A stretch of DNA of 64,000 bases from NCBI GenBank assembly GCA_965203565.1, contig OZ241896.1:2418001-2482000 (forward strand), in the 5' to 3' direction. Shown piece by piece: positions 1-9,290 of the stretch. This stretch comes from JAAXGX01 sp965203565. GTDB taxonomy: Bacteria; Acidobacteriota; Vicinamibacteria; Vicinamibacterales; UBA8438. Below the pieces are notes generated by a model. The model saw nothing but the letters and a program-made list of their open reading frames with translations, did not search any database and had not been told where the DNA came from. The position numbers and the translations under genes were made by a program. Numbering within the stretch: position 1 is the stretch's first letter; each line of letters begins with the position of its first letter.

Positions 1-1
1 C

Positions 2-2455
2 GAGGCGGCGCGGCTCGGCTGCGAGAGCCACGCCGTCGACTACAACCCCGTCGCGCATCTGATCGAACTGTGCACGCTCGTGTATCCCCAGAGGTTTGGG
101 CCGACCCTTGCCGACGACTTCGAGCGCTGGAGCCGCGTCGTGCTCGAACGCATGCGGCAGGACGTCGGCGATCTGTATCCCTCCGTTCAGGTGCCGGCGA
201 CCGGGGACGTGGCGAAGCAGGCGGCGCTTTTCCAGGGAATGGAGGATGAGCCACCTCATTCGACGCGGGCGACAGACCTCGTGACGTGCATCTGGGCGCG
301 CACGGTCCCCTGTCGCCGCCCCGGCTGCGCCGCGCCGGTTCCGCTCGTTCGTCAGGCTTGGCTGCGCAAGAAAAACGGAGCCGTGGCCGCCATTCCCGAA
401 ATCGAAGACGGCGGCCGGCTGTGCTGGAACGTCGTTTCGGGCGCGTCCATCGATGAGGTCTCTCGGCACGAGGAGCAGACCGGCGCGGGACAGGCGATCT
501 GCGTAGCGTGCCACACGCCCGTTCCTTCCGATTACGTCAAGGAGATGGCCAAAGCTGGTAAACTCCTGGAATCCCTTACCGCCGTCGTCGTTGACGGTCG
601 CCGGTCCAAACTCTATTTGCCTCCCTCCGCCACGGCATTGCCGGATGACGGCATATGCCTGAGGCGACTTGACGAATTGCTGCAAAAAACCGGTTTGGAC
701 CCACTCGACGAACAGATGAATACGGCGGACTACACGACGGTTGCAGGTCGCGGCTACGGTATTTCGCTCTGGCGTGAATTGTTCACGCCCCGGCAACTGC
801 TGGTGCTGTTCACGCTCGTCAAGCATATCCGGAACGCCATGACCGAGATGCGCGAAGCGGGCATGGCCGCGGATCGCACGCGGGCGCTGACGACCTACTT
901 CGCGATGGCTTTCGGTCGTTTCGTCATTGCATTCAACAAGTTCACCAGATGGGAACCGCGCGTGCAACGGACCATGGCGGCTATCGGCGATCGTCAAGCC
1001 TTGAAGATGGTCTACGATTTTTCCGAAATAAATTATCTGGCTGACACTCAGGGTTGTCTTCCCTTCGCGCTGGACCGGGAAGCCTACTGCATCCGCGAGC
1101 TCGCCAAGGTCGGCAATCCGTCCACCGTCACCCGCGGCAGCGCGGAGAAGCTGTTCTACGACGACGAGACGTTCGACGCGGTGATCACCGACCCGCCCTA
1201 CTACAGCAGCATCTACTACGCGGACCTGTCGGCGTTCTTCTACGTCTGGCTGAAGCGGATCGTCGGCGACCTCTACCCGGAGCACTTCACGCTGCCCGCG
1301 CCCCCGAAGCGGCGGGAGGCGGTGGCGCAGCCGAGCGAGCACGGCGGGGACGCGAAGAAGGCGAACGCGCACTACCAGGACCTGATGCGGCGTTCGTTCG
1401 CCGAGGCGCGGCGCGTGCTGAAGCCGGGCGCGCCGCTGGTCTGCGTCTACGCGCACCGGACGACGGAGGGCTGGGCCACCCTGATCTCGGCGCTGGTCGA
1501 GGCGGGGCTGACGGTGACCGAGGCGTGGCCGGTGCAGACCGAGTCGCGCGGACGGGTCAACGCGCTCGGGGCGGCCGCGCTCTCCGACAGCATCTTCTTC
1601 GTCGCGCGGCGGCGGGACGAATCCGGGACCGGCCGGTACGAAACCGACGTGGAGCCGGAACTGCACCGGATCGCGCGGGAGCGGGTGCGGACGCTGTGGG
1701 CGGGCGGCAAGGGGATCGGCGGCGCCGACCTGCTGATGGCCGCCGTCGGCGCCGGCCTGCGCGCCTACACGCGGTTCGCGCGGGTCGAGTACGCCAACGG
1801 CGAGCCGGCGCCGGCCGCACGCTACCTGCGCGAGGTCGAAGGGGTCGTGCTGGACGTGATGCTCGACGAGATCTTCGGCCTGCGCGGCGCGGCGGTCGGG
1901 TCGGTCGACGCGCTGACGCGCTTCTACATCCTGTGGCGGTTCACCTACCGCGAGTCGCCGATCGAGGCGGGCGACGCCTACGTCTTCTGCTACCCGCAGG
2001 GGATCGAGATCGACGGCGCGGGCGGCGTCTGCGGGCCGGCCCCGGCGCTGGTCGAGAAGGTCCGCGGCGCGGGCGGCGGCAAGTTCCGCGTCCGCACGTT
2101 CGAGGAGCGCGGCGGCGACGACGCGCTGGGCGTCGCCGAGGACGGCAAGGCGGCGCCGCTCATCGACGTCGTCCACCGGCTGCTCTGGCTGCTTGAGCGC
2201 CAGCCGGCGGCGCTGCCCGCGTTTCTCCGGAAAACGGGACCGAATACGGAGCAGCTTCGTCTGGTCACCCAGGCGCTCTGCGCTCCGGTCCTCGGCGGCC
2301 CGCGGGCGCCCGACGCCGCGCCGACGGCGGAGCTCCGCGCCCTCGCCCGATTGAACGCCAACTGGCGCGGCGTCGTCGAAGGGGACGCGTTCGCGCGGGA
2401 AACCGAAACGCGGATCACCGGACAGCAGGAATTGACGCTGGAGAGCGACGGCTGA
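2..2455 (+). CDS. DUF1156-type DNA methyltransferase, 5' end outside the window
   Basis: The reading frame is open from base 2, so the true start lies upstream; about 817 residues are visible. It matches DUF1156 methyltransferases, found in anti-phage loci, which modify host DNA using S-adenosylmethionine. The visible start (EAARLGCESHAVDYNPVA) resembles the region just after methylase motif I. Near residue 395 is the catalytic motif DPPYYSS, followed by YADLSAFFYVWLKR, typical of amino-methyltransferases. Cysteine pairs near residues 105 and 165 (CRRPGC, CVAC) suggest a zinc ribbon. The stop overlaps the next start (TGATG), so the two are translationally coupled. Base composition changes inside the gene near base 1080. 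The modified base cannot be told from sequence. Confidence 0.85.
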   Translation, partial: EAARLGCESHAVDYNPVAHLIELCTLVYPQRFGPTLADDFERWSRVVLERMRQDVGDLYPSVQVPATGDVAKQAALFQGMEDEPPHSTRATDLVTCIWARTVPCRRPGCAAPVPLVRQAWLRKKNGAVAAIPEIEDGGRLCWNVVSGASIDEVSRHEEQTGAGQAICVACHTPVPSDYVKEMAKAGKLLESLTAVVVDGRRSKLYLPPSATALPDDGICLRRLDELLQKTGLDPLDEQMNTADYTTVAGRGYGISLWRELFTPRQLLVLFTLVKHIRNAMTEMREAGMAADRTRALTTYFAMAFGRFVIAFNKFTRWEPRVQRTMAAIGDRQALKMVYDFSEINYLADTQGCLPFALDREAYCIRELAKVGNPSTVTRGSAEKLFYDDETFDAVITDPPYYSSIYYADLSAFFYVWLKRIVGDLYPEHFTLPAPPKRREAVAQPSEHGGDAKKANAHYQDLMRRSFAEARRVLKPGAPLVCVYAHRTTEGWATLISALVEAGLTVTEAWPVQTESRGRVNALGAAALSDSIFFVARRRDESGTGRYETDVEPELHRIARERVRTLWAGGKGIGGADLLMAAVGAGLRAYTRFARVEYANGEPAPAARYLREVEGVVLDVMLDEIFGLRGAAVGSVDALTRFYILWRFTYRESPIEAGDAYVFCYPQGIEIDGAGGVCGPAPALVEKVRGAGGGKFRVRTFEERGGDDALGVAEDGKAAPLIDVVHRLLWLLERQPAALPAFLRKTGPNTEQLRLVTQALCAPVLGGPRAPDAAPTAELRALARLNANWRGVVEGDAFARETETRITGQQELTLESDG

Positions 2456-5361
2456 TGAGCGAAACCCTTCGCCCGTGGATCGAGTGCGTGGCGCTGCACC
2501 CCGACGTCCTCTCGGACGAGTTCTCGGAGGACGTCTTCGCGCTCGACCTCGGCGCGCTGTCCGACCGCCTGATCGGGGCTGACGCCGGCCTGCCGGCCGC
2601 CGAACTGCCGCGCGTGCCGGCCGTCTACCGCGACGCGGACAGCTTCTTCCGGGCGTCGTACCTGACCGGCGGCCTGCGGTCGCTGCTCGACGACGTGTTC
2701 GGGCGCCTGGCCGGCGCGCGGGGCAACCGCGTGCTGAAGCTGCTGACCCCGTTCGGCGGCGGCAAGTCGCACACGCTGGCCGCGCTGCTGCACGGCGCCC
2801 GGTCGCGGGCGGCGCTCGACGTCCTGCCGGAGGCGGCGGGGCTGCCCCGTCCCGACGGCGTGCGGGTGGCGGTGTTCGACGGGCAGTTCTTCGACGCCAC
2901 CACCGGCAAGCGCGCGCCGGCGGGGACGTTCGCGGCGCGGACCGTCTGGGGCTGGATGGCGTGGGCGCTCGGCGGGCGTGACGGCTACGAGGTGGTGCGG
3001 GCGCAGGACGAGGCGCGCGTCGCCCCCGGCGGCGACGAGATCGTCGCGCTGCTCCGCCGCGGTCCGAGCCTGATCCTGATCGACGAGCTGCTGGAATATC
3101 TCATCAGCGCCGGCGGCGTGCGCGTCGAGCGGACCACGCTCCGCGACGAGACGCTGTCGTTCCTCAAGCGGCTGACGGTGGCGGTGGGCGCCGTGGACGA
3201 CGCGGTGCTGGTCTACTCGTTGCAGTCGAGCAAGCGGGAATCGCTGGAGTACACCAGCCTGCTGCGGACCGTCGAGCATCTGGCCGCCCGCAAGGACCAG
3301 CGCCGGGAGCCGGTCGAGGGGAACGAGATACTGAACGTCATCCAGCGGCGGCTGCTGGCGAAGTCGCCCGACCCGCGGGCGGCGGGCGGCGCGGCGGAGG
3401 CGTGGCGGCAGGTGTTCACCCGGATGCGCCATGCCTGCGCGCAGAGCGACGCGGAACGCCGGCAGGCGGACGAGGAAGGGCTGGCGCTCCGCGATCGGAT
3501 CATGGCGTCGTACCCGTTCCACCCCGCGCTGATCGACGTGATGCGGGAGCGGTGGGCCGCCGTGCCGGAATTCCAGCGCACGCGCGGCGCGCTGCGCTTC
3601 CTCGCCTCGTGCCTGCGGGCGGCGCACCGGGCGGGCGGGTCGCGCGCGCTGCTCGGCCCCGGCGACGTGCCGATCCGCGACGCCGACGTGCGCCTCGCCT
3701 TCTTCAAGGAAGTGGGGCAGCGCGAGGACTTCCTGGCCTGCCTGGAGCACGACTTCGTCGGCGCCAACGCGCGCACGCGGCGCATCGACGCCCGCCGCGC
3801 CCGCGAAGTGACCGCCGAGGCCGGCCGGCAGCCCGCGACCCGCCTCGCCACCACGGTGCTCCTCTGCTCGTTCGGCGGCCTGCGGCGCGCCGGCGGCGCG
3901 GACGGCGCCCTGCTGCCGCCGGGCATCGGCGAGACCGATCTGCTGGGCGTCGCCGTCGGCCCCGATCTCGACAGCACGACCGCGCAGGCGTGCCTCAAGG
4001 AGCTCCGGGAGCAGTGCCTCTACCTCCACTTCGACGGCGGGCGCTACTGCTTCCGGAAAGACCCCAACGTCACCCTCCTCGTCGAGCAGGAGGCTGACGC
4101 CGTCGCCCGCGACGAAGCCGGCGTGCGCGCCCGCGTCCTGGAGATGATCGAGGAACGTCTGGCCGGCCACCCCGCCGCCGTCGTCTGGCCGGCCGCGTCG
4201 GGCGACGCGCCGGACCGCGACGCGCGGTTCCTCGTCGCCTATCTGCCCCTGGAGTTCGCCGCCCTGTCCGCGGAGGAGCAGGAGGAGACGAAGCGGGACC
4301 TTTTCGAGCACCACGGCAACCGGCCGCGCGAGTTCCGGAACGGCCTGGGGCTGGCCGCGCCGTCCGCCGACCAGGTGGAGGTGCTGCGCCGCGCCGTCCG
4401 CTACCTGCTCGCCATCGAGCGCGTCAGCGGCCGCTGGCGCGAGCACAACCTGACCGACGCCCAGAAGGACCAGCTCCGCGAGCGCCGCGCCACCGAGGGA
4501 GCGGCGGCCGAATCGGCTCTGCTCAAGCTGTACGCGGAGGTCTGGCTGCCCGTCTCGGCCGACGGCGCGCTGTCGATGGAAGCCGTCCGCATGGGCGGCC
4601 GGCCCCTCCAGACCACGCTCGACGCGAAGAAGCGCGCCCGTATCCACGAGCGCCTGACGGAGCTGCTGACGACCGTGCAGAAGAAGGTCTTCGGCAGCGT
4701 CGCGCCGGGCAAGATCGTCGAGCTGTACCGGCTCGGCGCCGGCGACGCCGGCGCGCCCGGCATTTCGACCGACAAGGTGGTGGCCGGGTTCTTCTCGTTC
4801 CTCGGCTTCCCGCGCCTGCGCGACGCCGACGTGGTGCGCACGGCGATCGCCCGCGGCGTCGAGACCGGCCTGTTCGCCTGCGCGACCGGCCGGCCGGCGC
4901 TCGGCACCGACGGGCGCTACCGGATCGACCGCGGCCGCATCGCCTTCGAGCGGACGGTCGCCGAGGACGAAATCGACCTCGACTCCGGTTTCCTCATCGC
5001 GCCCGCCGCGCTGCCGGCGCCGGCCGCCGCCGTGGTCCCGCCACTTGGCGGCGACGCTGAAGACGACGACTTCCATCGTTCGAAGCACGGCGGCGCAGAC
5101 TTGACACGGGAGCGGAAGGACGCCGCCGAGGACGTGAAGCCGCCCACCGCGGGTTCGCGCGACCTCACCATCTCGTTCTCCGCCGACAGGAACGAGCTGT
5201 ACAACGCATGGAACGCCCTCGCCAACCTCGCCGACGCCGCCGGCAGGATTTCGGTCCGCGTGCAGGCCACGTCGGACACCGGGTTCGACCGGGCCAAGCT
5301 GGAAAACGGCGTCCTGGAGCCGTTGCGGGAGCTCGGGCTGATCGACGACGAGCAGACGTGA
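2455..5361 (+). CDS. DUF499 ATP-binding protein (anti-phage associated)
   Basis: This 968-residue cytoplasmic P-loop ATPase has a Walker A motif at about residues 98-106 (FGGGKSHT) and a Walker B near residue 205 (LILIDELLEYL). Both match the DUF499 family, which is found next to DUF1156 methyltransferases in defence loci. It starts on the ATG that overlaps the methyltransferase stop, so the two products are probably made together. The C-terminal 65 residues form a small folded domain after a charged linker. The family's precise role is unsettled; an ATP-driven partner of the methylase in sensing or blocking unmodified DNA is inference. The DUF3780 and HerA-like partners known from related loci are not in view and could lie upstream of the window. 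Confidence 0.85.
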   Translation: MSETLRPWIECVALHPDVLSDEFSEDVFALDLGALSDRLIGADAGLPAAELPRVPAVYRDADSFFRASYLTGGLRSLLDDVFGRLAGARGNRVLKLLTPFGGGKSHTLAALLHGARSRAALDVLPEAAGLPRPDGVRVAVFDGQFFDATTGKRAPAGTFAARTVWGWMAWALGGRDGYEVVRAQDEARVAPGGDEIVALLRRGPSLILIDELLEYLISAGGVRVERTTLRDETLSFLKRLTVAVGAVDDAVLVYSLQSSKRESLEYTSLLRTVEHLAARKDQRREPVEGNEILNVIQRRLLAKSPDPRAAGGAAEAWRQVFTRMRHACAQSDAERRQADEEGLALRDRIMASYPFHPALIDVMRERWAAVPEFQRTRGALRFLASCLRAAHRAGGSRALLGPGDVPIRDADVRLAFFKEVGQREDFLACLEHDFVGANARTRRIDARRAREVTAEAGRQPATRLATTVLLCSFGGLRRAGGADGALLPPGIGETDLLGVAVGPDLDSTTAQACLKELREQCLYLHFDGGRYCFRKDPNVTLLVEQEADAVARDEAGVRARVLEMIEERLAGHPAAVVWPAASGDAPDRDARFLVAYLPLEFAALSAEEQEETKRDLFEHHGNRPREFRNGLGLAAPSADQVEVLRRAVRYLLAIERVSGRWREHNLTDAQKDQLRERRATEGAAAESALLKLYAEVWLPVSADGALSMEAVRMGGRPLQTTLDAKKRARIHERLTELLTTVQKKVFGSVAPGKIVELYRLGAGDAGAPGISTDKVVAGFFSFLGFPRLRDADVVRTAIARGVETGLFACATGRPALGTDGRYRIDRGRIAFERTVAEDEIDLDSGFLIAPAALPAPAAAVVPPLGGDAEDDDFHRSKHGGADLTRERKDAAEDVKPPTAGSRDLTISFSADRNELYNAWNALANLADAAGRISVRVQATSDTGFDRAKLENGVLEPLRELGLIDDEQT

Positions 5362-5415
5362 ACGTGCTGCCGCCGTGTGAACGAGTCGATCCCCTCACGA
5401 TGGAGACTTGCTGAA

Positions 5416-6429
5416 ATGGCGCGCTCCGGTCTGCTGCTCGATCTCGTCCGCGCCGGCGCCCGCGGCGATCGGGCGCTGTTCCGCAAGTCGCTGGAAGCGC
5501 TCGTCACGGAGGAGCGCGCCAAGCAGCATCACGTTCTGGCCGACCGTCTTGCGGCGCATCTTCAGGCTGACGGAGCGCGGCCGGTGGGCGGTATGCCGCC
5601 GCCGGCGCGACACAACGGGCCGGGTGCGGCGCTGCACCACGAGACCGCTCCAGAGCGGCGGTTGGACGATCTTGTACTTCCCGGCTCGGTGGTCGCCGCC
5701 GGCCGGGAGCTGATCGAGGAGCACCGGCGCGCCGACCTGCTGCGCGCGCACAACCTGGAACCAAGGCGCCGGGTGCTTCTCACCGGCCCGCCCGGCAACG
5801 GCAAGACGTCGTTCGCGGAAGCGCTCGCGATGGAGCTGGCGGTCCCGCTGCTCTCCGTCCGCTACGAGTCGCTGATCGCCAGTTATCTCGGCGAGACCGC
5901 CGTCCGGTTCTCCCGCCTCTTCGATCAGGTGCGGACGCGCCGGTGTGTGCTGTTCTTCGACGAGTTCGACGTGGTCGGCAAGGAGCGCGGCGACCTGCAC
6001 GAAACAGGCGAGATCAAGCGGGTCGTCAGTTCGCTCCTGCTGCAGATCGACACGCTGCCGAGTTACGTCGTCGTCGTCTCGGCGACGAACCATCCGGAAC
6101 TGCTCGACCGCGCCGTGTGGCGCCGCTTCCAGCTTCGGCTGGCGCTGCCCGCCCCGACGCCGGCGCTCGCGCGGGAGTGGTTCTGCCGTTTCGAGCAACG
6201 ACTCGGGACGAAGCTGGTTCCTGCTCCGTCCACGCTGGCCAGGCGTCTCCGCGGCCTGAGCTTCGCGGAGCTGGAGCAGTTCTGCCTCGACGTGCAGCGG
6301 CATCACGTGTTGAACCTGCCGGAGAGCGACGTGCGCGCCATCGTCTCAGCGCGGTTGAAACAGTGGCGGAAGCGCGTGCCGCCGACCGCCGGCGGCGCGA
6401 CAGCGCCCGCGGACGACGGCGATGCCTGA
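5416..6429 (+). CDS. ietA: AAA ATPase of an IetAS-type defence pair
   Basis: This is a 337-residue AAA+ ATPase of the SpoVK/COG0464 class. Walker A (GPPGNGKTS) is at about residues 125-133, Walker B (CVLFFDEFD) at about 177-185, and sensor 1 (SATN) with downstream arginines (RAVWRRF) near 222-235. The ATG at 5416 is chosen over an in-frame upstream GTG because GGAG lies about 10 bases before it. Its last eight bases overlap the subtilisin gene. An AAA ATPase directly followed by an S8 protease is the IetA-IetS arrangement known as a plasmid-incompatibility and anti-phage pair. The likely job is ATP-dependent control of the protease. The assignment rests on architecture and gene order, not alignment. 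Confidence 0.8.
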   Translation: MARSGLLLDLVRAGARGDRALFRKSLEALVTEERAKQHHVLADRLAAHLQADGARPVGGMPPPARHNGPGAALHHETAPERRLDDLVLPGSVVAAGRELIEEHRRADLLRAHNLEPRRRVLLTGPPGNGKTSFAEALAMELAVPLLSVRYESLIASYLGETAVRFSRLFDQVRTRRCVLFFDEFDVVGKERGDLHETGEIKRVVSSLLLQIDTLPSYVVVVSATNHPELLDRAVWRRFQLRLALPAPTPALAREWFCRFEQRLGTKLVPAPSTLARRLRGLSFAELEQFCLDVQRHHVLNLPESDVRAIVSARLKQWRKRVPPTAGGATAPADDGDA

Positions 6430-8398
6430 ACGTCCGCTGCTGATCCTGCCGCATCCCGGTGAACCACTCGCTCGTCGCAAGCGATTCGGCAGAGGAGGCG
6501 CTCCTCGCTTTCCGAGCCGCGAGCGACAGGTCGAGCGGTTGGCCCCGAAGTTCGATGCCCTCCAGCAGGCGATAGAGGCGCGCCGCTTGCGGCTGCAGGC
6601 CGAGTCGCACGACCTCGTTCCCGAGGAAGTCGTCGTCCTGGAGACCATCGGGACGATAGAGAACTTCGTCCGCGCCGTGGAGAAGGTCCCCGGCATGGAA
6701 TGGCTGGCGGAGATCGACGAGACCGACATCCCGCCCGACGAGGACTTCTTCGAAACCACCACGAATGGCGAGCGGCGTCCGGACAAGACGCTCCGCGGGC
6801 GCCTGTTCATGGTGTTCACGAACCAGGACGCCTTGCAGGAGATTCTGTCGCTGTGGGCGGCGTGGCAAGAAGACGGAAAGCTGCCGGACGGTTTTGGCGT
6901 CTGGAAAACGATTTTCGCGCAACTGCATGACGTGCGGGTCTGGGGAGTACGGGACCGTCTGTACGAAACGGGCGTGCTCGACGACTGGCGTGAGCGCGTG
7001 AAGCGCGGCGAGGAAATCGTTCCCTGCGAGATCGAGTTGTGGCGTCGGGGAACGCCCGAGCAGCGTCGGAACGCTCGCGATCGCGTCGTTGGACTCGTCG
7101 TCGAACAGGGGGGACAGATTGTTGCCGAAGCGGCGGTTCAAGAGATCGCGTATCACGCGTTTCTGGCTCGGCTGCCGGCGGCGTCCATCGGTCCTTTGTT
7201 CGAAGGGAAAGACGGCGACGTGGAGTTGGTCCAGTGCGAGCAAATTCAGTTCTTCCGCGCCAGCGGGCAGATGGCGACGACGCTGTCCGACGACGGGACG
7301 CAAGAAGACGGTGCGGCGCTTTCAGACCAGCCCGCGGTCGGTGCGCCGGTGATTGCGTTGTTCGACGGACTGCCTCTGCAGGCGCATCGGCGGCTTCAGG
7401 GACGCCTGCTCGTCGATGATCCCGACGGTTTCGAAGAAGACTACCCCGCCGCGCGGCGACGTCACGGAACCGCGATGGCCTCGCTGATTCTGCACGGCGA
7501 TCTGGCTGCCCGCGAAGCGCCGTTGGCGCGGCCTCTGTACGTCCGTCCGATTCTCCGTCCTGATCCAAGGGACTGGCGGAACGAGGACGAGACGGTGAGC
7601 GAAGACACGCTCGTCGTCGATCTGCTGCATCGGGCAGTCCGGCGGCTGTTCGAAGGCGAAGGCGACGAAGCGGCGGCGGGCCCGGACGTTGCCGCGATCA
7701 ACTTGTCGATCGGCATCCGCGACCGCCCGTTCGATCAGATGCTCAGTCCGCTCGCCCGGCTGCTCGACTGGCTCGCATGGCGCTACAAGGTGCTGTTCGT
7801 GGTAAGCGCGGGCAACCATCCGCGGAGGGTCGAACTGCCGGTCCGGACACGGGATCTCCAGTCGCTGTCCGCCGAGGAGTTGCAGCGTCACGTGATCCGC
7901 GCGGTGACGTCCGACGCGCGCCATCGGCGGCTGCTTTCTCCGGCGGAGTCCGTGAACGGGTTGACCGTGGCCGCGGCGCATCATGACGCCTCGACCGGGA
8001 CTCCGCCGCCCGGATGGCGCGATCCGTATCTCGAAAACGAACTGCCCAGCCCGATCAACGCACAGGGCATGGGATTCCGGCGAGCGATAAAACCGGACTT
8101 GCTCACCAGCGGGGGACGCGCCGTCATGCAACCGCCCGCGAACGCTGCGCAAGACGCACCGACGAGCTTGGAGGTATACGGGGGAACGCGTTCGCCGGGA
8201 CAGCTCGTCGCGGCGCCCGGTGCGACAGCCGGCGAGCAGGCGGCCACACGGCACACGCGGGGAACGAGCAACGCCGCCGCGCTCGTCAGCCGCGCCGCCG
8301 GGTCGCTCTACGACGTGCTGGACGAGCTGCGCCAGGACCCCGGCGGCGAGATGATCGACGCCGTGCCGCGGGCCGTCTGGCTCAACAGCCCGTGGTGA
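6422..8398 (+). CDS. ietS: S8 subtilisin-like protease, N-terminal part, truncated by a repeat insertion
   Basis: This is the protease partner of the AAA ATPase, overlapping it by eight bases (ATGCCTGA). The open frame gives 658 residues and contains the full catalytic triad: Asp in LFDGLP (about residue 313), His in RHGTAMASL (about 349) and Ser in GTSNAAAL (about 615). SAGNH is the oxyanion-hole region. Translation stops at a TGA inside a 158-bp repeat that begins at 8386. The original gene resumes in the same frame after the repeat, and removing the repeat plus one TCAA duplication restores a continuous protein of about 869 residues. The truncated enzyme keeps its active site but loses about 215 C-terminal residues. 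Whether it still works is unknown. Confidence 0.8.
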   Translation: MPERPLLILPHPGEPLARRKRFGRGGAPRFPSRERQVERLAPKFDALQQAIEARRLRLQAESHDLVPEEVVVLETIGTIENFVRAVEKVPGMEWLAEIDETDIPPDEDFFETTTNGERRPDKTLRGRLFMVFTNQDALQEILSLWAAWQEDGKLPDGFGVWKTIFAQLHDVRVWGVRDRLYETGVLDDWRERVKRGEEIVPCEIELWRRGTPEQRRNARDRVVGLVVEQGGQIVAEAAVQEIAYHAFLARLPAASIGPLFEGKDGDVELVQCEQIQFFRASGQMATTLSDDGTQEDGAALSDQPAVGAPVIALFDGLPLQAHRRLQGRLLVDDPDGFEEDYPAARRRHGTAMASLILHGDLAAREAPLARPLYVRPILRPDPRDWRNEDETVSEDTLVVDLLHRAVRRLFEGEGDEAAAGPDVAAINLSIGIRDRPFDQMLSPLARLLDWLAWRYKVLFVVSAGNHPRRVELPVRTRDLQSLSAEELQRHVIRAVTSDARHRRLLSPAESVNGLTVAAAHHDASTGTPPPGWRDPYLENELPSPINAQGMGFRRAIKPDLLTSGGRAVMQPPANAAQDAPTSLEVYGGTRSPGQLVAAPGATAGEQAATRHTRGTSNAAALVSRAAGSLYDVLDELRQDPGGEMIDAVPRAVWLNSPW

Positions 8399-8543
8399 AA
8401 GTCCCTGCTGCATTCGAGCAGCGATGCATCCCGCCTGACGGCGTTGTTCGTCGGTTGCGTATGCCCAATATGCGCCCTCCTCACGCCTTGTCAGGCGGGC
8501 GCCTCGCCGCTCTCGGTGCGACGCGGGATTCCACCACGGGCTG
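8386..8543 (+). repeat. 158-bp MITE-like element, copy 1 (inside ietS)
   Basis: This full-length copy runs from CAGCCCGTGGTG to CACCACGGGCTG. Flanking TCAA at 8382-8385 and 8544-8547 is a 4-bp target duplication. A perfect inner inverted repeat lies at 8430-8439 (CCCGCCTGAC) and 8490-8499 (GTCAGGCGGG). Insertion plus duplication is 162 bp, so the host frame is kept, but the in-frame codon at 8396-8398 reads TGA. This copy and those at 10474 and 59624 share one orientation. The other four are reversed. Confidence 0.9.
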
Positions 8544-9193
8544 TCAAGGCGCTGGTCGTCCACGGCGCAGATTGGGGGCCAGCCGGCGAGACGATCACGG
8601 CCGTGCTTCGCGCTGATCACGGCGGCCGGCGAGTCAAGGAGCAGGTGACCCGGCTGTTGGGCTACGGCGTCGTGAACGTCGACCGCGTGCGGGAGTGCAC
8701 GGCCAGTCGGGTGACGGTGCTCGGGGGAGGACTGCTGCAAGAGGACCAATCGCACGTCCACCGCATTCCGTTGCCACCGTCGTTGAGCGGCTGGCGCGGC
8801 CACCGCCGGCTGACCATAAGTCTCGCATGGACATCCCCCGTGAACCCGCGCCATCGGAACTGGCGGCGCGCGCAGCTCTGGTTCTCGCCACCGATGACGG
8901 AATTGGACGTCAAGCGGAAACAGGCGGACTCGCGAGCGGTCCAGCGCGGCGCCGTGCAACACGAAGTGCTGGAAGGTGAAAGCTCGAGCGAGTTCGTGAC
9001 CGGCGCGAATCTGGAAATCCAGGTGAGTTGCCGTGCCGACGCCGGCGCGTTGGAGGACGAGGTTCCGTACGCGCTCGTCACAACGATGGAGGTAACGAGC
9101 GACCTCTGGGTCTCCAACATCTACGACGAAGTGCGCGCGGCGGTGCAGGCAGCGCGCGTACAGATCGCGGCAGAAGAAGGCGGCGCTTCTTGA
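8444..9193 (+). pseudogene. ietS: Severed C-terminal part of the S8 protease
   Basis: From 8544 this frame encodes the missing C-terminus of the subtilisin, resuming at VKALVVHGADW, a sequence typical of the stretch after the catalytic serine in this family. The first 33 residues of the open frame are translated repeat sequence, starting at a TTG inside it. About 215 genuine protease residues follow, probably a beta-rich accessory domain. The ribosome would need to reinitiate inside the repeat or read through one TGA to make it, so I treat it as a gene fragment. No separate ribosome binding site is evident. Confidence 0.75.
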
Positions 9194-9290
9194 ACATCCT
9201 GCACCGCTGGCGGCGAGCACTTCCCCGGCAGTACCAGACTCGACAGACATCAACATGAAAATCTCATGATTGCATCGTAGAATTCACACG

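Noticed and set aside
1990..5088. A 1032-codon open frame on the minus strand opposite the DUF499 gene
   Set aside because: Low-complexity Arg/Gly/Ala/His composition typical of an antisense frame in GC-rich DNA. The plus-strand protein has clear Walker motifs.
8396..8398. Programmed readthrough or selenocysteine at the TGA in ietS
   Set aside because: The TGA lies in inserted repeat sequence and removal of the repeat restores the gene. No selenocysteine element is apparent.
8386..8543. Short proteins such as MPNMRPPHALSGGRL predicted inside the 158-bp repeats
   Set aside because: More than one frame is open, copies fuse to different flanking frames, and the termini are inverted repeats. 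It is better explained as a transposable element than as a gene.
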